64,000 bases of DNA from Clostridia bacterium (GTDB lineage: Bacteria > Bacillota > Clostridia > TANB77 > UBA1234), in assembly GCA_900753975.1 (NCBI GenBank), contig CAAEBC010000038.1, positions 4,501 through 68,500 of the forward strand. Reading direction: 5' to 3'. Both the position numbers and the translations under genes were made by a program. A model generated the notes under the pieces. That model had not been told where the DNA came from. It did no database searches and saw only the letters and a list, made by a program, of their open reading frames with translations. Positions within the stretch are counted from its first letter, which is position 1. Every line of letters begins with the position of its first letter. Positions 28,091-37,800 of the stretch are shown in pieces.

Positions 28091-29374
28091 ATGAACGTAA
28101 AAGTAGAAGAATTAGAAAATAGTGAAGTTAAACTAGAGATAACAGTAAGTGCAGAGAAATTCGAAGATGGAATGAACAAAGCTTTCTTCAAGAATGCAAA
28201 ATATTTTTCAGTTCCGGGTTTTAGAAAAGGAAAAGCTCCAAGAGCTAGAGTTGAAAAGTATTATGGAGAGCATGTTTTATACGAAGATGCTTTTAACGAA
28301 ATTGCACCAGAAATATACGAAGAAGCATTAAAAGAAAATAATATAGAAGCAGTAGCAAGACCAGAGATTGATATTACACAAATTGGAAATGGTAAAGATT
28401 TAATTTTTACAGCTATTGTTACAGTTAAACCAAAGGTTGAACTTGGCAAATACAAAGGCATCAAAATCGAAAAGAAAGAATATCCGGTAACAGACGAAGA
28501 TGTTGATAATGCTATCAAAGCTATGGCAGAAAAAAATGCTAGAATTATAACTTGTGATGATGATAAAATTCTTGAAAAAGGAGATACAGCTGTTATTGAT
28601 TTTGAAGGTTTTGTTGGTGGAGAAGCTTTTGAAGGTGGAAAAGGTGAGAACTATTCATTAGAAATTGGCAGCAATACATTTATCCCAGGTTTTGAAGATC
28701 AACTAATCGGTCTTAAGAAAGGTGAAGAAACAGATGTAAATGTTAACTTTCCAGAAAACTATTTTTCTAAAGAATTAGCTGGAAAGCCTGCTACTTTTAA
28801 AGTAAAAGTAAACGAAATCAAGACAAAAGAATATCCAAAGATGGATGATGAGTTTGCTAAAGATGTTAGTGAATTTGATACTTTAAAAGAACTTAAAGCT
28901 GATACAAGAGCTCACTTAGAAGAAGAAAATAGTAGAAGAGCTAAATATGAAATGGAAGAAGATGCTATCGAAGAAGTAACTCATAGTGCTAAAATCGATA
29001 TCCCTGCAAAAATGTTAGATGCAGAGATCGATGGATACATACATGATATGAATCATCGTTTAGAGCATCAAGGAATGACACTTGATATGTATATGCAAAT
29101 GATGAACACAGATTTAGCTTCTGTAAGAGATGGGTTCAGAGGTAAAGCTGAACACAATATCATGACAAGACTTGTTCTTGAAGCTATTTTCGAAGCAGAA
29201 AAAATTGAAATTACTGACGAAGATATAAATAAAAAATTAGCTGATGTTGCAAAAGAATATGGTAGAGATGCTGAAGAATTTGTCAAAAAAGCAAATGACC
29301 AAGTAAAAGAGTTCGCAAAAGAAGAACTTAAATATGATTTGGCTGTTAAATTTATTATGGATAATGCAAAATAA
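28091..29374 (+). CDS. tig: Trigger factor chaperone
   Basis: A 427-residue ribosome-associated chaperone and prolyl isomerase. The ribosome-binding domain (about 1-110) has the signature SVPGFRKGKAPRARVEKYYG. The FKBP-like isomerase domain (about 150-245) contains GDTAVIDFEGFVGGEAFEGG and PGFEDQLIGLKKGEE. The C-terminal helical cradle (about 250-427) is complete. AAGGAAGG precedes the ATG. It heads the common tig-clpP-clpX order, which links nascent-chain folding with the ClpXP protease. Confidence 0.97.
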   Translation: MNVKVEELENSEVKLEITVSAEKFEDGMNKAFFKNAKYFSVPGFRKGKAPRARVEKYYGEHVLYEDAFNEIAPEIYEEALKENNIEAVARPEIDITQIGNGKDLIFTAIVTVKPKVELGKYKGIKIEKKEYPVTDEDVDNAIKAMAEKNARIITCDDDKILEKGDTAVIDFEGFVGGEAFEGGKGENYSLEIGSNTFIPGFEDQLIGLKKGEETDVNVNFPENYFSKELAGKPATFKVKVNEIKTKEYPKMDDEFAKDVSEFDTLKELKADTRAHLEEENSRRAKYEMEEDAIEEVTHSAKIDIPAKMLDAEIDGYIHDMNHRLEHQGMTLDMYMQMMNTDLASVRDGFRGKAEHNIMTRLVLEAIFEAEKIEITDEDINKKLADVAKEYGRDAEEFVKKANDQVKEFAKEELKYDLAVKFIMDNAK

Positions 29375-29389
29375 TGTTATATTTTTCAA

Positions 29390-29421
29390 TTTGTGGATAT
29401 AATTAAGTTTGTATCCACAAA
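29390..29421. other. Inverted repeat between tig and clpP
   Basis: Perfect 10-base arms TTTGTGGATA (29390-29399) and TATCCACAAA (29412-29421). The T tract after it is interrupted (TGATTTTATAAT), so it may be a weak terminator or an operator. Confidence 0.55.
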
Positions 29422-29483
29422 TGATTTTATAATATTTAGATTGTTTGTAGATTTATTTATACAAAAGGAGGAGATTATTAAGT

Positions 29484-30071
29484 ATGATAACAAATGATTT
29501 AGTGCCTTATGTTGTAGAGCAAACGAGCCATGGAGAAAGATCTTATGATATTTTTTCTAGACTTTTAAAGGATAGAATTATATTTATTGGAGATGAAATT
29601 ACTGATGCAACTGCAAGTGTAGTTGTTGCACAGCTTTTGTTCTTAGAGTCAGAAGACCCAGACAAAGATATTCACATATATATAAATAGCCCTGGTGGCA
29701 GTGTTACTGCTGGTATGGCAATTTATGATACAATGAATTACATCAAACCTGATGTTTCAACTATATGTGTTGGCTTAGCTGCAAGTATGGGAGCATTTTT
29801 ACTTTCAGCAGGTAAAAAAGGTAAGAGATTTGCTCTTCCAAATTCAGAAATAATGATACATCAACCACTAGGTGGTGCAAAAGGTCAAGCATCAGATGTT
29901 AAAATACATGCAGAATTTTTACTTAAAACTAGAGATAAATTAAATAAGATTTTAAGTGAAAATACGGGTAAGCCTTTAGATATAATAGAAAAAGATACAG
30001 ACAGAGATAACTTTATGACTGCAGAAGAGGCTATGCAATATGGTCTTATAGATAAAGTTATGGAAAGATAG
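29484..30071 (+). CDS. clpP: ATP-dependent Clp protease proteolytic subunit
   Basis: A 195-residue ClpP, the tetradecameric serine peptidase that works with ClpX. The catalytic Ser lies in [13 protein letters not shown] near 98, His in MIHQPLGG near 122, and Asp in the following TDRDNFM region. N-terminus [20 protein letters not shown] is the family form, including the axial-loop region. AAAGGAGGAG precedes the ATG. ClpX follows after a stem-loop. Confidence 0.98.
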   Translation: MITNDLVPYVVEQTSHGERSYDIFSRLLKDRIIFIGDEITDATASVVVAQLLFLESEDPDKDIHIYINSPGGSVTAGMAIYDTMNYIKPDVSTICVGLAASMGAFLLSAGKKGKRFALPNSEIMIHQPLGGAKGQASDVKIHAEFLLKTRDKLNKILSENTGKPLDIIEKDTDRDNFMTAEEAMQYGLIDKVMER

Positions 30072-30086
30072 ATAAAAATTTACTTT

Positions 30087-30133
30087 AGACTTAGTTTTTT
30101 TACTTGTGCTTTTGCACATCAAAAATTAAGTCT
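30087..30133 (+). other. Stem-loop between clpP and clpX
   Basis: Outer arms AGACTTA (30087-30093) and TAAGTCT (30127-30133), inner GTGC-TTTT-GCAC (30106-30117). Only a short TTG follows, so it is more likely an attenuator or processing hairpin than a full terminator. Confidence 0.55.
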
Positions 30134-30189
30134 TTGTCTGTTAAAAGAGGTTTTTACAAAAGATAAAAAAAGAGAGGAGTGGAGTTTTA

Positions 30190-31503
30190 ATGGCAAAATA
30201 CGAAGACAAAAAAACAGTTAGATGTTCTTTTTGTGGTAAAGCACAAGAAAATGTTAAACGTATAATTGCAGGACCAGGTGTTTATATTTGTGATGAATGC
30301 GTTGGTTTATGTTCAAATATCATTGAAGAAGAGTTTGAGGAAATGTGCACAGAAGAAAAAGCACAAGAAAATCAGTCTCTTAGTCCAAAAGAAATAAAAG
30401 AAAAATTAGATGAGTATGTTATCGGGCAAGATGAAGCAAAGAAATCTTTAGCTGTTGCCGTATATAATCATTATAAAAGAATAAATAATATTGATGCAAA
30501 ATCTGATGACGTAGAAATTCAAAAGAGCAATATATTAATGCTTGGTCCTACTGGATGCGGAAAAACATATTTAGCACAAACGTTGGCTAAGATATTAAAT
30601 GTACCTTTTGCTATTTCAGATGCTACAGCTCTTACAGAAGCTGGTTATGTTGGTGAGGATGTGGAGAATATTCTTTTAAAACTTATTCAAGCAGCTGACT
30701 ACGATATAGAAAAAGCACAAAAAGGTATTATTTATATAGATGAAATAGATAAGATTGCCAGAAAATCTGAAAACGTTTCTATTACAAGAGACGTAAGTGG
30801 TGAAGGTGTTCAACAAGCATTACTTAAAATTATTGAAGGTACTGTTGCATCTGTTCCACCACAAGGAGGAAGAAAGCATCCACAACAAGAATTTATTCAA
30901 ATTGATACAACAAATATTTTGTTTATTTGTGCAGGTGCTTTTGAAGGATTAGATAAAGAAATTGGTGCAAGAATAGGAAAAACAGGTTTAGGTTTTGGAG
31001 TAGAAGTACCTAAAAAAGATGATAGTAATGTTTCGCAGATGCTTGAAAAACTATTACCACAAGATTTGGTTAGATACGGTCTTATCCCAGAATTTATCGG
31101 AAGATTACCAGTAATAACTACTGTTCAACCACTTAGCAGAGAAGCATATATCGATATACTTTCTAAGCCTAAAAATGCACTTTTAAAACAATATAAAAAG
31201 CTTTTTGAATTAGATGGAGTAAAGCTTGAATTTGATAAAGATGCACTAGAAGCTATAGTAGATAAAGCTATTGAAAGAAAAACAGGTGCAAGAGGTTTAA
31301 GAGCTATACTTGAAGAAACAATGCGTGATGTTATGTTTGAAATTCCTACAAATAAAAATATTGTTGAATGTGTTATAACACGTGAAACTGTAAAAAATGG
31401 GGCAGAGCCAAAATTAACTTATAATGAAGTGAAAAAGGCAACTAGAAAAACGAATAAATCTGTAAAAGAGAAAGAGGAAAGTAACGTAGAATCAGCATCA
31501 TAA
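30190..31503 (+). CDS. clpX: ATP-dependent Clp protease ATPase subunit ClpX
   Basis: A 437-residue AAA+ unfoldase. The N-terminal zinc-binding domain carries CSFCGK and CDECVGLC (four Cys, about 11-39). Walker A GPTGCGKT near 118, Walker [11 protein letters not shown] near 182, pore loop in [11 protein letters not shown] (GYVG), the IGF-type loop for ClpP docking near IGKTGLGFG, and sensor 2 [11 protein letters not shown] near 375. The C-terminus has a short charged extension ([19 protein letters not shown]). Cotranscribed with clpP or read from the same region. Confidence 0.98.
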   Translation: MAKYEDKKTVRCSFCGKAQENVKRIIAGPGVYICDECVGLCSNIIEEEFEEMCTEEKAQENQSLSPKEIKEKLDEYVIGQDEAKKSLAVAVYNHYKRINNIDAKSDDVEIQKSNILMLGPTGCGKTYLAQTLAKILNVPFAISDATALTEAGYVGEDVENILLKLIQAADYDIEKAQKGIIYIDEIDKIARKSENVSITRDVSGEGVQQALLKIIEGTVASVPPQGGRKHPQQEFIQIDTTNILFICAGAFEGLDKEIGARIGKTGLGFGVEVPKKDDSNVSQMLEKLLPQDLVRYGLIPEFIGRLPVITTVQPLSREAYIDILSKPKNALLKQYKKLFELDGVKLEFDKDALEAIVDKAIERKTGARGLRAILEETMRDVMFEIPTNKNIVECVITRETVKNGAEPKLTYNEVKKATRKTNKSVKEKEESNVESAS

Positions 31504-31514
31504 GGAGGTCGCTT

Positions 31515-31694
31515 ATGAACGAGTACAAAGTAGGAGATATAGTAGAAACAAAAAAGCAACATCCTTGTGGCAGTAAGACTTGGGAGATTACCAGAGTGGG
31601 AGTTGACTTTAAGTTAAAGTGCACAAATTGTGGTCATGTAATAATGGTAGAACGAGAAAAGGCACTTAAGATGATTAAAAGAATAGCAAATTAG
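31515..31694 (+). CDS. DUF951 family small protein
   Basis: A 59-residue protein directly after clpX, with AAGGAGG 6 bases upstream of ATG 31515. The sequence pattern YKVGDIVETKKQHPCGSKTW followed by WEITRVGVDFKLKC and CGHVIMV is the DUF951 signature: a small beta-barrel with one CxxC knuckle (CTNCGH) that may bind zinc or nucleic acid. Its role is not established. Its 11-base distance from clpX indicates cotranscription and possibly coupling. Confidence 0.88.
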   Translation: MNEYKVGDIVETKKQHPCGSKTWEITRVGVDFKLKCTNCGHVIMVEREKALKMIKRIAN

Positions 31695-31741
31695 TTAAAA
31701 GAAAAACTTGGTTTGCGATAAGCTTTGCAAAATGTATAATA

Positions 31742-31786
31742 AATAAAAATACAAAGTGGTGACGAAACTTTCTTTCGCCACCACTT
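31742..31786 (-). terminator. Terminator of the minus-strand RNA
   Basis: On the minus strand a 14-base-pair stem (31786-31773 with 31767-31754, one G-U pair) is followed by TGTATTTTTATTT. Confidence 0.8.
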
Positions 31787-32018
31787 CGCTTAATATATGT
31801 CAAGTAGAAGCACATACCAAACATATATTGATATGTGCCTACTACATTTCAGACGCTTCCATACAAAGCTCCTTTTAAAAATATATTTCTACTAACTAGA
31901 TACATTACCGGACACTACAAACCATCAACGGAATCTTCTCCTCCAGCCTAGTGAACACTACAACTTGATATCAGTGGAACCTCTTCCATCTGTACCAGCC
32001 ATCAATATCTGTTAGATT
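31742..32018 (-). ncRNA. Candidate structured non-coding RNA, about 275 bases
   Basis: The 530-base stretch between the DUF951 gene and the insertion sequence has no credible reading frame, but on the minus strand it has a near-perfect promoter (32025-32053) and a strong terminator (31742-31786), defining a discrete transcript. Internal structure is evident: a long hairpin GTAG..GGCACATA / TATGTGC..CTAC (on the plus strand about 31806-31844), GATATT/GATATC arms near the 5' end enclosing GGAA-GAGG-TTCC, and a repeated TTGTAGTGT motif. I cannot match it confidently to 6S RNA, tmRNA, RNase P, SRP RNA or a known riboswitch. The large raiA-type RNAs of Firmicutes are one possibility I cannot test. 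Confidence 0.65.
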
Positions 32019-32024
32019 GTATTA

Positions 32025-32053
32025 ATTATAGCATTGTTTACATAAAAAGTCAA
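32025..32053 (-). promoter_or_regulatory. Promoter of the minus-strand RNA
   Basis: Minus strand: TTGACT (32053-32048), 17-base spacer, TATAAT (32030-32025). Among the best promoter matches in the window. Confidence 0.85.
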
Positions 32054-32227
32054 TATATTTTTATTAAACTTTATTATATAGAATTATTATTCAAAATTAA
32101 ATTAGCCAAAAGCTTCATATTACTTTTTCTTAAATTAAAATAGGAATTATAATATAAAAAAAAGCAGGTAAAATGAAATGAACCCAAAATGTTAGACAAA
32201 AAGTTTAACAAGGAGGGTTCATTTTTT

Positions 32228-32734
32228 ATGTCAAAATATTCAAAAGAATTTAAAATTAAAGTAATTGAATATTACTTGAGTCATGATTATGGGTATATGA
32301 AAGTAGCAAAACATTTTAAAATTAATTATGAACATTTAAGAAAGTGGGTAAAAAAGTATCAAGAGCATGGATTAGAAGGATTATCAAGAAATAAAATAGC
32401 ATATGATGGAAATTTCAAACAATATGTAGTAGAATATATGCATGAAAACCATTTATCATTAGCAGAAACATGTATACAATTTAATTTAGGGAATCATTAT
32501 GTTGTTAGTAGATGGGAACGCATATATTATGAGGAGGGACCACAAGCGCTATACAAGGAGCAACGTGGCAGAAATAAGAAAATGAGTTCTAAACCAAGAA
32601 AAAAGAAATTATCTAAAGAAGTAGAAGAAGATTTAATTGCAGAGAATCAAAGACTCAGAATGGAGAATGAATACTTAAAAAAATTAAATGCCTTAGTTCA
32701 GGAAAGAATCAAGCGAGAGAACAAGAGAAAGTAA
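32228..32734 (+). CDS. IS150-type transposase OrfA (helix-turn-helix)
   Basis: 168 residues from ATG 32228 behind AAGGAGGG. Two helix-turn-helix units are visible (YYLSHDYGYMKVAKHFKIN, then LAETCIQFNLGNHYVVSRWE), followed by a basic region and a leucine-zipper-like coil (EEDLIAENQRLRMENEYLKK). A slippery heptamer A AAA AAA lies at 32677-32683 in the correct phase for -1 frameshifting, after which the OrfB frame is open with no stop. OrfA alone binds the inverted repeats and usually regulates transposition; the fused OrfAB is the transposase. Confidence 0.92.
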   Translation: MSKYSKEFKIKVIEYYLSHDYGYMKVAKHFKINYEHLRKWVKKYQEHGLEGLSRNKIAYDGNFKQYVVEYMHENHLSLAETCIQFNLGNHYVVSRWERIYYEEGPQALYKEQRGRNKKMSSKPRKKKLSKEVEEDLIAENQRLRMENEYLKKLNALVQERIKRENKRK

Positions 32735-32766
32735 TTGTTGTCAATGAATTAAGGCAGAAATATAGC

Positions 32767-33588
32767 TTGAAAGAATTATTAAAATTAGCAAATATAGCAA
32801 AAAGTACATTTTATTACCATTTAAACAATCTAAATAAAGAAGATAAATATAAAGAATTAAAAGATGAGATATTCTCAATATTTCATGAAAACAAAGGAAG
32901 ATATGGTTATAGAAGAATAACATTGGAATTAAAAAATCGAGGATATAAAATAAATCATAAAACAGTTTCGAGATTAATGAATATGCTAGGATTAAAAAGT
33001 ATACAAAGACCAAAGCGAAGATACAGTTCATATAAAGGAACAGTAGGAAAAATAGCAAATAATTTATTAAAAAGAGATTTTGGGGCTGATAAACCAAATG
33101 AAAAATGGGCTACAGATATAACAGAATTTAAAGTAAATAACGAAAAGTTGTGCTTATCTCCAATAGTAGATTTATTTAATGGAGAGGTAGTAAGCTTTAA
33201 CTTATCGAGACATCTAGTGTTTCACCAAATAGTAGATATGCTAGAGAAAGCTTTTAGTAAAATACCAAATAATACTAATTTAATACTACACTCAGATCAA
33301 GGATGGCAATATCAAATGAAGCAATATCAGTATTTATTAGAGCAAAAGGGAATTAGACAGAGTATGTCAAGAAAAGGAAATTGTTTAGATAATGCTTGTG
33401 CAGAGAACTTTTTTGGAATATTAAAATCAGAACTTTATTACATAAAAGAAAAAGAATATAAAAATATAGAAGAATTAGAAAAAGATATAATTGAATATAT
33501 AGAATATTATAATAACAGAAGAATTAAGAGCAAACTAAAAGGAATGTCCCCTGTTCAATACAGAGAACATTCCCAGTTAGTAGCCTAA
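32767..33588 (+). CDS. IS150-type transposase OrfB (DDE integrase domain)
   Basis: 273 residues counted from TTG 32767, but the frame is open further upstream to the A7 slippery site, so the natural product is probably the OrfAB fusion made by -1 frameshifting. An HTH_21-like region (HENKGRYGYRRITLELKNRG) precedes the rve integrase core with the catalytic triad: D in WATDITEF, D in LHSDQGWQY and E in CLDNACAENFFGILKSE. The C-terminal YYNNRRIKSKLKGMSPVQYR is the family end. No disruption is seen. Confidence 0.92.
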   Translation: MKELLKLANIAKSTFYYHLNNLNKEDKYKELKDEIFSIFHENKGRYGYRRITLELKNRGYKINHKTVSRLMNMLGLKSIQRPKRRYSSYKGTVGKIANNLLKRDFGADKPNEKWATDITEFKVNNEKLCLSPIVDLFNGEVVSFNLSRHLVFHQIVDMLEKAFSKIPNNTNLILHSDQGWQYQMKQYQYLLEQKGIRQSMSRKGNCLDNACAENFFGILKSELYYIKEKEYKNIEELEKDIIEYIEYYNNRRIKSKLKGMSPVQYREHSQLVA

Positions 33589-33642
33589 TTTATACTGTCC
33601 AACATTTTGGGTTCAGTACAAAAAACCTGCTTTTTTAGGTAT

Positions 33643-34617
33643 TTAATTCGAAAGTGCGTAACGTCGCACAGTGGCAAGAGAGATAGAAAACTGCTCGGAA
33701 ATTTCACTTAAAGACATGCCATTCAAGTAAAATTTCTTAATTGCTTTTTTCTCTTCCTCACTCAAGCGCTCACCGGTATATCTGCTTTGGCTTCGATCGT
33801 TAGCTTCTCGCATCATTTCGTCGGGTATGAGCTTTCGTACGAAATTGGAAGACTTCTTGATACGTACTGCAATACTATCGACCGAATAACCAAGCAAATA
33901 CATTTTGGTTACTAAGTTTCTGATATACTCATCAGGGGTTGTAGTTGCGAATCTCAAGAATTCCATAGGAAACTTGTAATCCTTGAGCAAATCTTCCACA
34001 AGAAGATTTCCATGTCGATTAAGCTCAATGTACAAGTGCAAGAGAGTAGAGACATTGGCATCCTCAAAGGTCTTGGCAATTAGGCTGAAATCGATTTGTT
34101 TGCCAGGAGTATTTTGAGAAATAGTATCTGTTTTTTGTTTGTTATCCTCCTTTTTTACGGATGTTTGAGGAGGTACTTCCTCTTCGAGCTGTGGCAGAGG
34201 TGCCTCAGAATCTTTAATAGTGTCACAAGATACTTTCTTTCCTGTTTGTCTAAGTTCAACACCATTCTCAATCAGAATATTTCTTAGAGTCTGAAAAGAA
34301 AGGTGGAACCTTCTTTGCAAGTTTTTGAATGAGGTTGTTCGATATTCTCGAACAATTCTCTGTATCTCTTCATCAGAGATTTTTTTATACTTGCTAGAAT
34401 GTACTAAATCAGAGTCATTTCCTTCACCTGAGTAATCTGAATTTTCGGATTCATCCTCATCATCTTCTTCGTCAGTACTAGTTTCTTCATGCGATTCCGT
34501 AGCTACCTTGTTGAACCGTTTGGAATAGGATGCCTTGATTACAATTCTCTCTTTTTCTCCAACGGTGACAGAAACGCAAATTCCGTCTTCGGCTTTGATC
34601 AGGAAATTACAATTCAT
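33643..34617 (-). CDS. Unknown protein with several helix-turn-helix units
   Basis: 324 residues from the ATG at 34617, which has AGGAGGGA seven bases upstream; the longer frame to 34668 lacks a site. The N-terminal 35 residues form a small beta-rich segment, then an acidic low-complexity stretch (TSTDEEDDEDESENSDYSGE, about 45-64). Three helix-turn-helix-like units follow: about 80-115 (FKNLQRRFHLSFQTLRNIL), about 235-270 (MYLLGYSVDSIAVRIKKSSN) and the C-terminal one (FYLNGMSLSEISEQFSISLA). Codon use is richer in G and C than in the neighbours and includes one CGG (34516-34518). It has a private promoter. Probably a DNA-binding regulator; family not recognised. Confidence 0.75.
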   Translation of the reverse strand: MNCNFLIKAEDGICVSVTVGEKERIVIKASYSKRFNKVATESHEETSTDEEDDEDESENSDYSGEGNDSDLVHSSKYKKISDEEIQRIVREYRTTSFKNLQRRFHLSFQTLRNILIENGVELRQTGKKVSCDTIKDSEAPLPQLEEEVPPQTSVKKEDNKQKTDTISQNTPGKQIDFSLIAKTFEDANVSTLLHLYIELNRHGNLLVEDLLKDYKFPMEFLRFATTTPDEYIRNLVTKMYLLGYSVDSIAVRIKKSSNFVRKLIPDEMMREANDRSQSRYTGERLSEEEKKAIKKFYLNGMSLSEISEQFSISLATVRRYALSN

Positions 34618-34680
34618 ACAATCCCTCCTAATTTTTTGTCTTACATTTGTTCGACGCGTATGTAACAATAAACCATGACT

Positions 34681-34709
34681 ATATTAACATAATTTGGATT
34701 AAAAGTCAA
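34681..34709 (-). promoter_or_regulatory. Promoter of the multi-HTH gene
   Basis: Minus strand TTGACT (34709-34704), 17-base spacer, TAATAT (34686-34681). Confidence 0.75.
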
Positions 34710-34860
34710 GTTGTTATGATAATATGGCTTGCCTTATGATTAGATAACACAAAAAAGGTTGTAGCTTTTACTTATTATTTTTTGATTTTTCACTTTAATT
34801 TTTAATGTGCATGTGATAAGATTTTTATGTCGAAAAACGAAAGATGGAGGCAGTTAGAAA

Positions 34861-37800
34861 GTGGAAAATAATGGTTTTAATTGGAATGAAGTTGTAGATT
34901 TTTTTTCTAAGAAATATGTTTCTTCACGAGCAGCATTTACTGGTAGTGAAGCTTATATAAATAATAATGTTATAGAGGTTAATTTAAAGTCAAAAAGTAA
35001 GTTTATGATGCTTTCAAGAAATATGGATAAGCTTATTTCAGATTTTGTTATGAATTCTAGTGGAAGTAGATATGAAGTAAAGTTTAATGAACCAGATTCT
35101 TTTGATGTTATTCCAAAACAAGATGAGATTATAAAAAAGATGATGGAAGAAAATATGGCTAGACAAGCTGAGCTTGCAGCACAAAGAGAGTCAGAGACAC
35201 ATAGTAAAAAAGTAAATGGAATGCCTGATGGATATGGTACAAAAGCACAATCAAACAATATAAATGATGCAGACATTCCTAATTGGCAACCACCCACAGA
35301 TAGCGACATTGCTGGTAATAGTGCACCAGCACAGCAATATCCACCAAAACAGGCTACACAAAACTCTTGGCAGGGCGGAAATAATTGGCAAGGTGGACAA
35401 AATGGCGGTGCGCCTAGAAGGGCTCCGAAAAAGAAAAATTTAGACATGGTTGAAGACATAGAAAAACTTATTTATAAAGGTTGGAGAGAGACGCAAAATC
35501 CAAAGAATATGAGAATTGTCGATTTTTCTCCAGAACAACCAGGTGTAATTATAAAAGGTAAGACAAGTAATTATGAAAGCAGAGAGACGAAAAACGGCGG
35601 ATACCTTATTTCGTTTGATATATATGATGGAAGTAGTTCAATAAATGTTAAAGCTTTTTTAAAAGCAAATGAGTACGAAGAAGTGCATCCTAAAATGAAA
35701 GGCTGTCCACCAGTTAGATTGATAGGAACTTACGAATATAATAACTTTTCTAGAGAATTCGGTGTAATTGCAGATATGATAGAAGAAACTACATGGGAAG
35801 AGAAAATTCGTATGGATAATGCACCAGAAAAAAGAGTAGAGTTACACATGCATACTCAAATGAGCCAGATGGATGGAATGACTTCTGCAACAGCATTAAT
35901 AAAGAGGGCAATAAAATGGGGACATAAAGCAGTAGCTATAACAGATCATGGTGTTGTTCAAGCATTTCCTGAAGCAAAGAAAGCTATTAAGGATTCGGAC
36001 TTAAAGGTCTTATATGGAGTTGAAGCTTACTTATCGCCAGATAGATTTACTTCGATAATTAACCCGGGCGATCAATTATTAAAGGATGTTACGTATTCTG
36101 TTTTAGATATCGAGACTACAGGACTTTCAAAGAATACAGATAAAATTACCGAGTTCGGAATTATAAAAGTTAAAAATGGTGAAAGACTTGGCGAGTTTGA
36201 ATGTTTTGTAAATCCTGAAAAAGAGATACCTCAAAGGGTTGTGGAAGTTACGAATATTACAAATGATATGGTTAAAGATGCTGAAACAATCGATAAAGTT
36301 TTGCCAAAAGTTTTGGACTTTGTAAAGGATACAGTCCTAGTTGCACACAATGCTACTTTTGATATCGGCTTTATCAAGCACAATGCAGACCAGTTAGGGC
36401 TTGAGTTTAACCCTACATACATCGACTCTTTGCCACTTGCAAAAGAGTTATTTCCACATTTTAAAAAGTTTAAACTTGGAATTATTGCAGATAATTTAGG
36501 TATAGAAGTAGATGTAGCACATAGAGCTTTAGCGGATGTTGATACACTTGTAAAAGTAATGGAAGTAATGCTAAAAATGCTTGATGAAAAGGGAATAACA
36601 AAACTATCTGAGGTTGATGATAAACTAGCTGGAGATATTAACTTTACTACACTTCCTACATATCATGCGATTGTTCTTGCTAAAGATAAAGTTGGACTTA
36701 AAAATTTATATAAATTGATTTCAATTTCAAATCTTGATTACTTTTATAAAAAGCCTAGAATGTTAAGAAGTATTTTACAAAAACATAGAGAAGGTTTAAT
36801 TTTAGGAAGCGCATGTGAGCAGGGAGAACTTTTTAGAGCTATTGTAGAGGGAAAGTCTGATGAAGAATTAGAAGAAATTGCAAGTTTCTATGATTATCTA
36901 GAAATTCAGCCACTTGGAAATAATATGTTTATGGTCAGAGATGGCACAGTTAAAGGAATTAATGATTTAATAGCTTTTAATAAAAAAGTTGTTGAGATTG
37001 GAGATAAGTTAAACAAACCAGTTGTGGCAACTTGTGATGTACACTTTATGGACCCAGAAGATGAGATTTATAGAAGAATTTTGCAAGCTGGTCAAGGCTA
37101 TGATGATGCAGATCAACAAGCACCATTATATTTTAGAACTACAGAGGAAATGCTTAAAGAATTTGAATATTTAGGTAAAGAAAAAGCTTATGAGATTGTT
37201 GTAACTAATACAAATAAAATAGCAGATATGTGTGAAAAATTTAGTCCTATTGCAGACTATAAGGCTGCGCCTTATATCGAAGGTTGTGAAAATACGATTA
37301 GGGAACTAACTATGAAAAGAGCACATGAATTATATGGTGATCCACTTCCAGAAATAGTTCAAAATAGAATAGATAAAGAGCTCGATTCTATAATAAAAAA
37401 CGGATTCTCCGTAATGTATATCATAGCTCAAAAACTAGTTGCTAAGTCTAATGAAGATGGTTACTTGGTTGGCTCAAGAGGAAGTGTTGGTTCTTCTTTT
37501 GTGGCGAATATGACGGGTATAACAGAGGTTAATTCTTTACAACCACATTACAGATGTCCTAACTGTAAGTATTCAGACTTTACTGATTATGGAGTAAAAA
37601 ATGGTTTCGACCTGCCAGATAAAGATTGTCCAAAGTGTGGTCATAAATTAGATAAAGATGGTATGGATATACCTTTTGAAACGTTCCTTGGTTTTGATGG
37701 AGATAAAGAGCCAGATATAGACCTTAACTTTTCAGGAGAATATCAAGCAAAAGCTCATAGATATACAGAAGTTATTTTTGGTAAAGGCACTACATTTAAA

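Larger units (their letters stand above)
32179..33615 (+). mobile_element. IS3 family (IS150 group) insertion sequence
   Basis: 1437 bp, bounded by 20-bp terminal inverted repeats with one mismatch (32179-32198 TGAACCCAAAATGTTAGACA; 33596-33615 TGTCCAACATTTTGGGTTCA). It holds two overlapping frames, the second in the -1 phase, as expected of IS3 elements. I see no clear target duplication: the adjoining triplets are AAA and GTA. Both frames and both ends are intact, so it may be active. Confidence 0.93.
32158..33636. other. Split terminator arms around the insertion sequence
   Basis: AAAAAAGCAGGT (32158-32169) and ACCTGCTTTTTT (33625-33636) are perfect complements lying 9 bases outside each end of the insertion sequence. 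Without the element they would form a bidirectional terminator hairpin with a loop of about 18 bases, ending the minus-strand gene at 33643. Confidence 0.6.

Noticed and set aside
32677..32767. Frameshift between the two insertion-sequence frames
   Set aside because: This is the normal -1 programmed frameshift of IS3 elements, with a canonical A AAA AAA heptamer in the right phase; it differs in direction and site from the CGG +1 cases.
34953..35459. Long minus-strand open frames inside polC and other large genes
   Set aside because: They are antisense shadows with no ribosome sites, promoters or recognisable domains.
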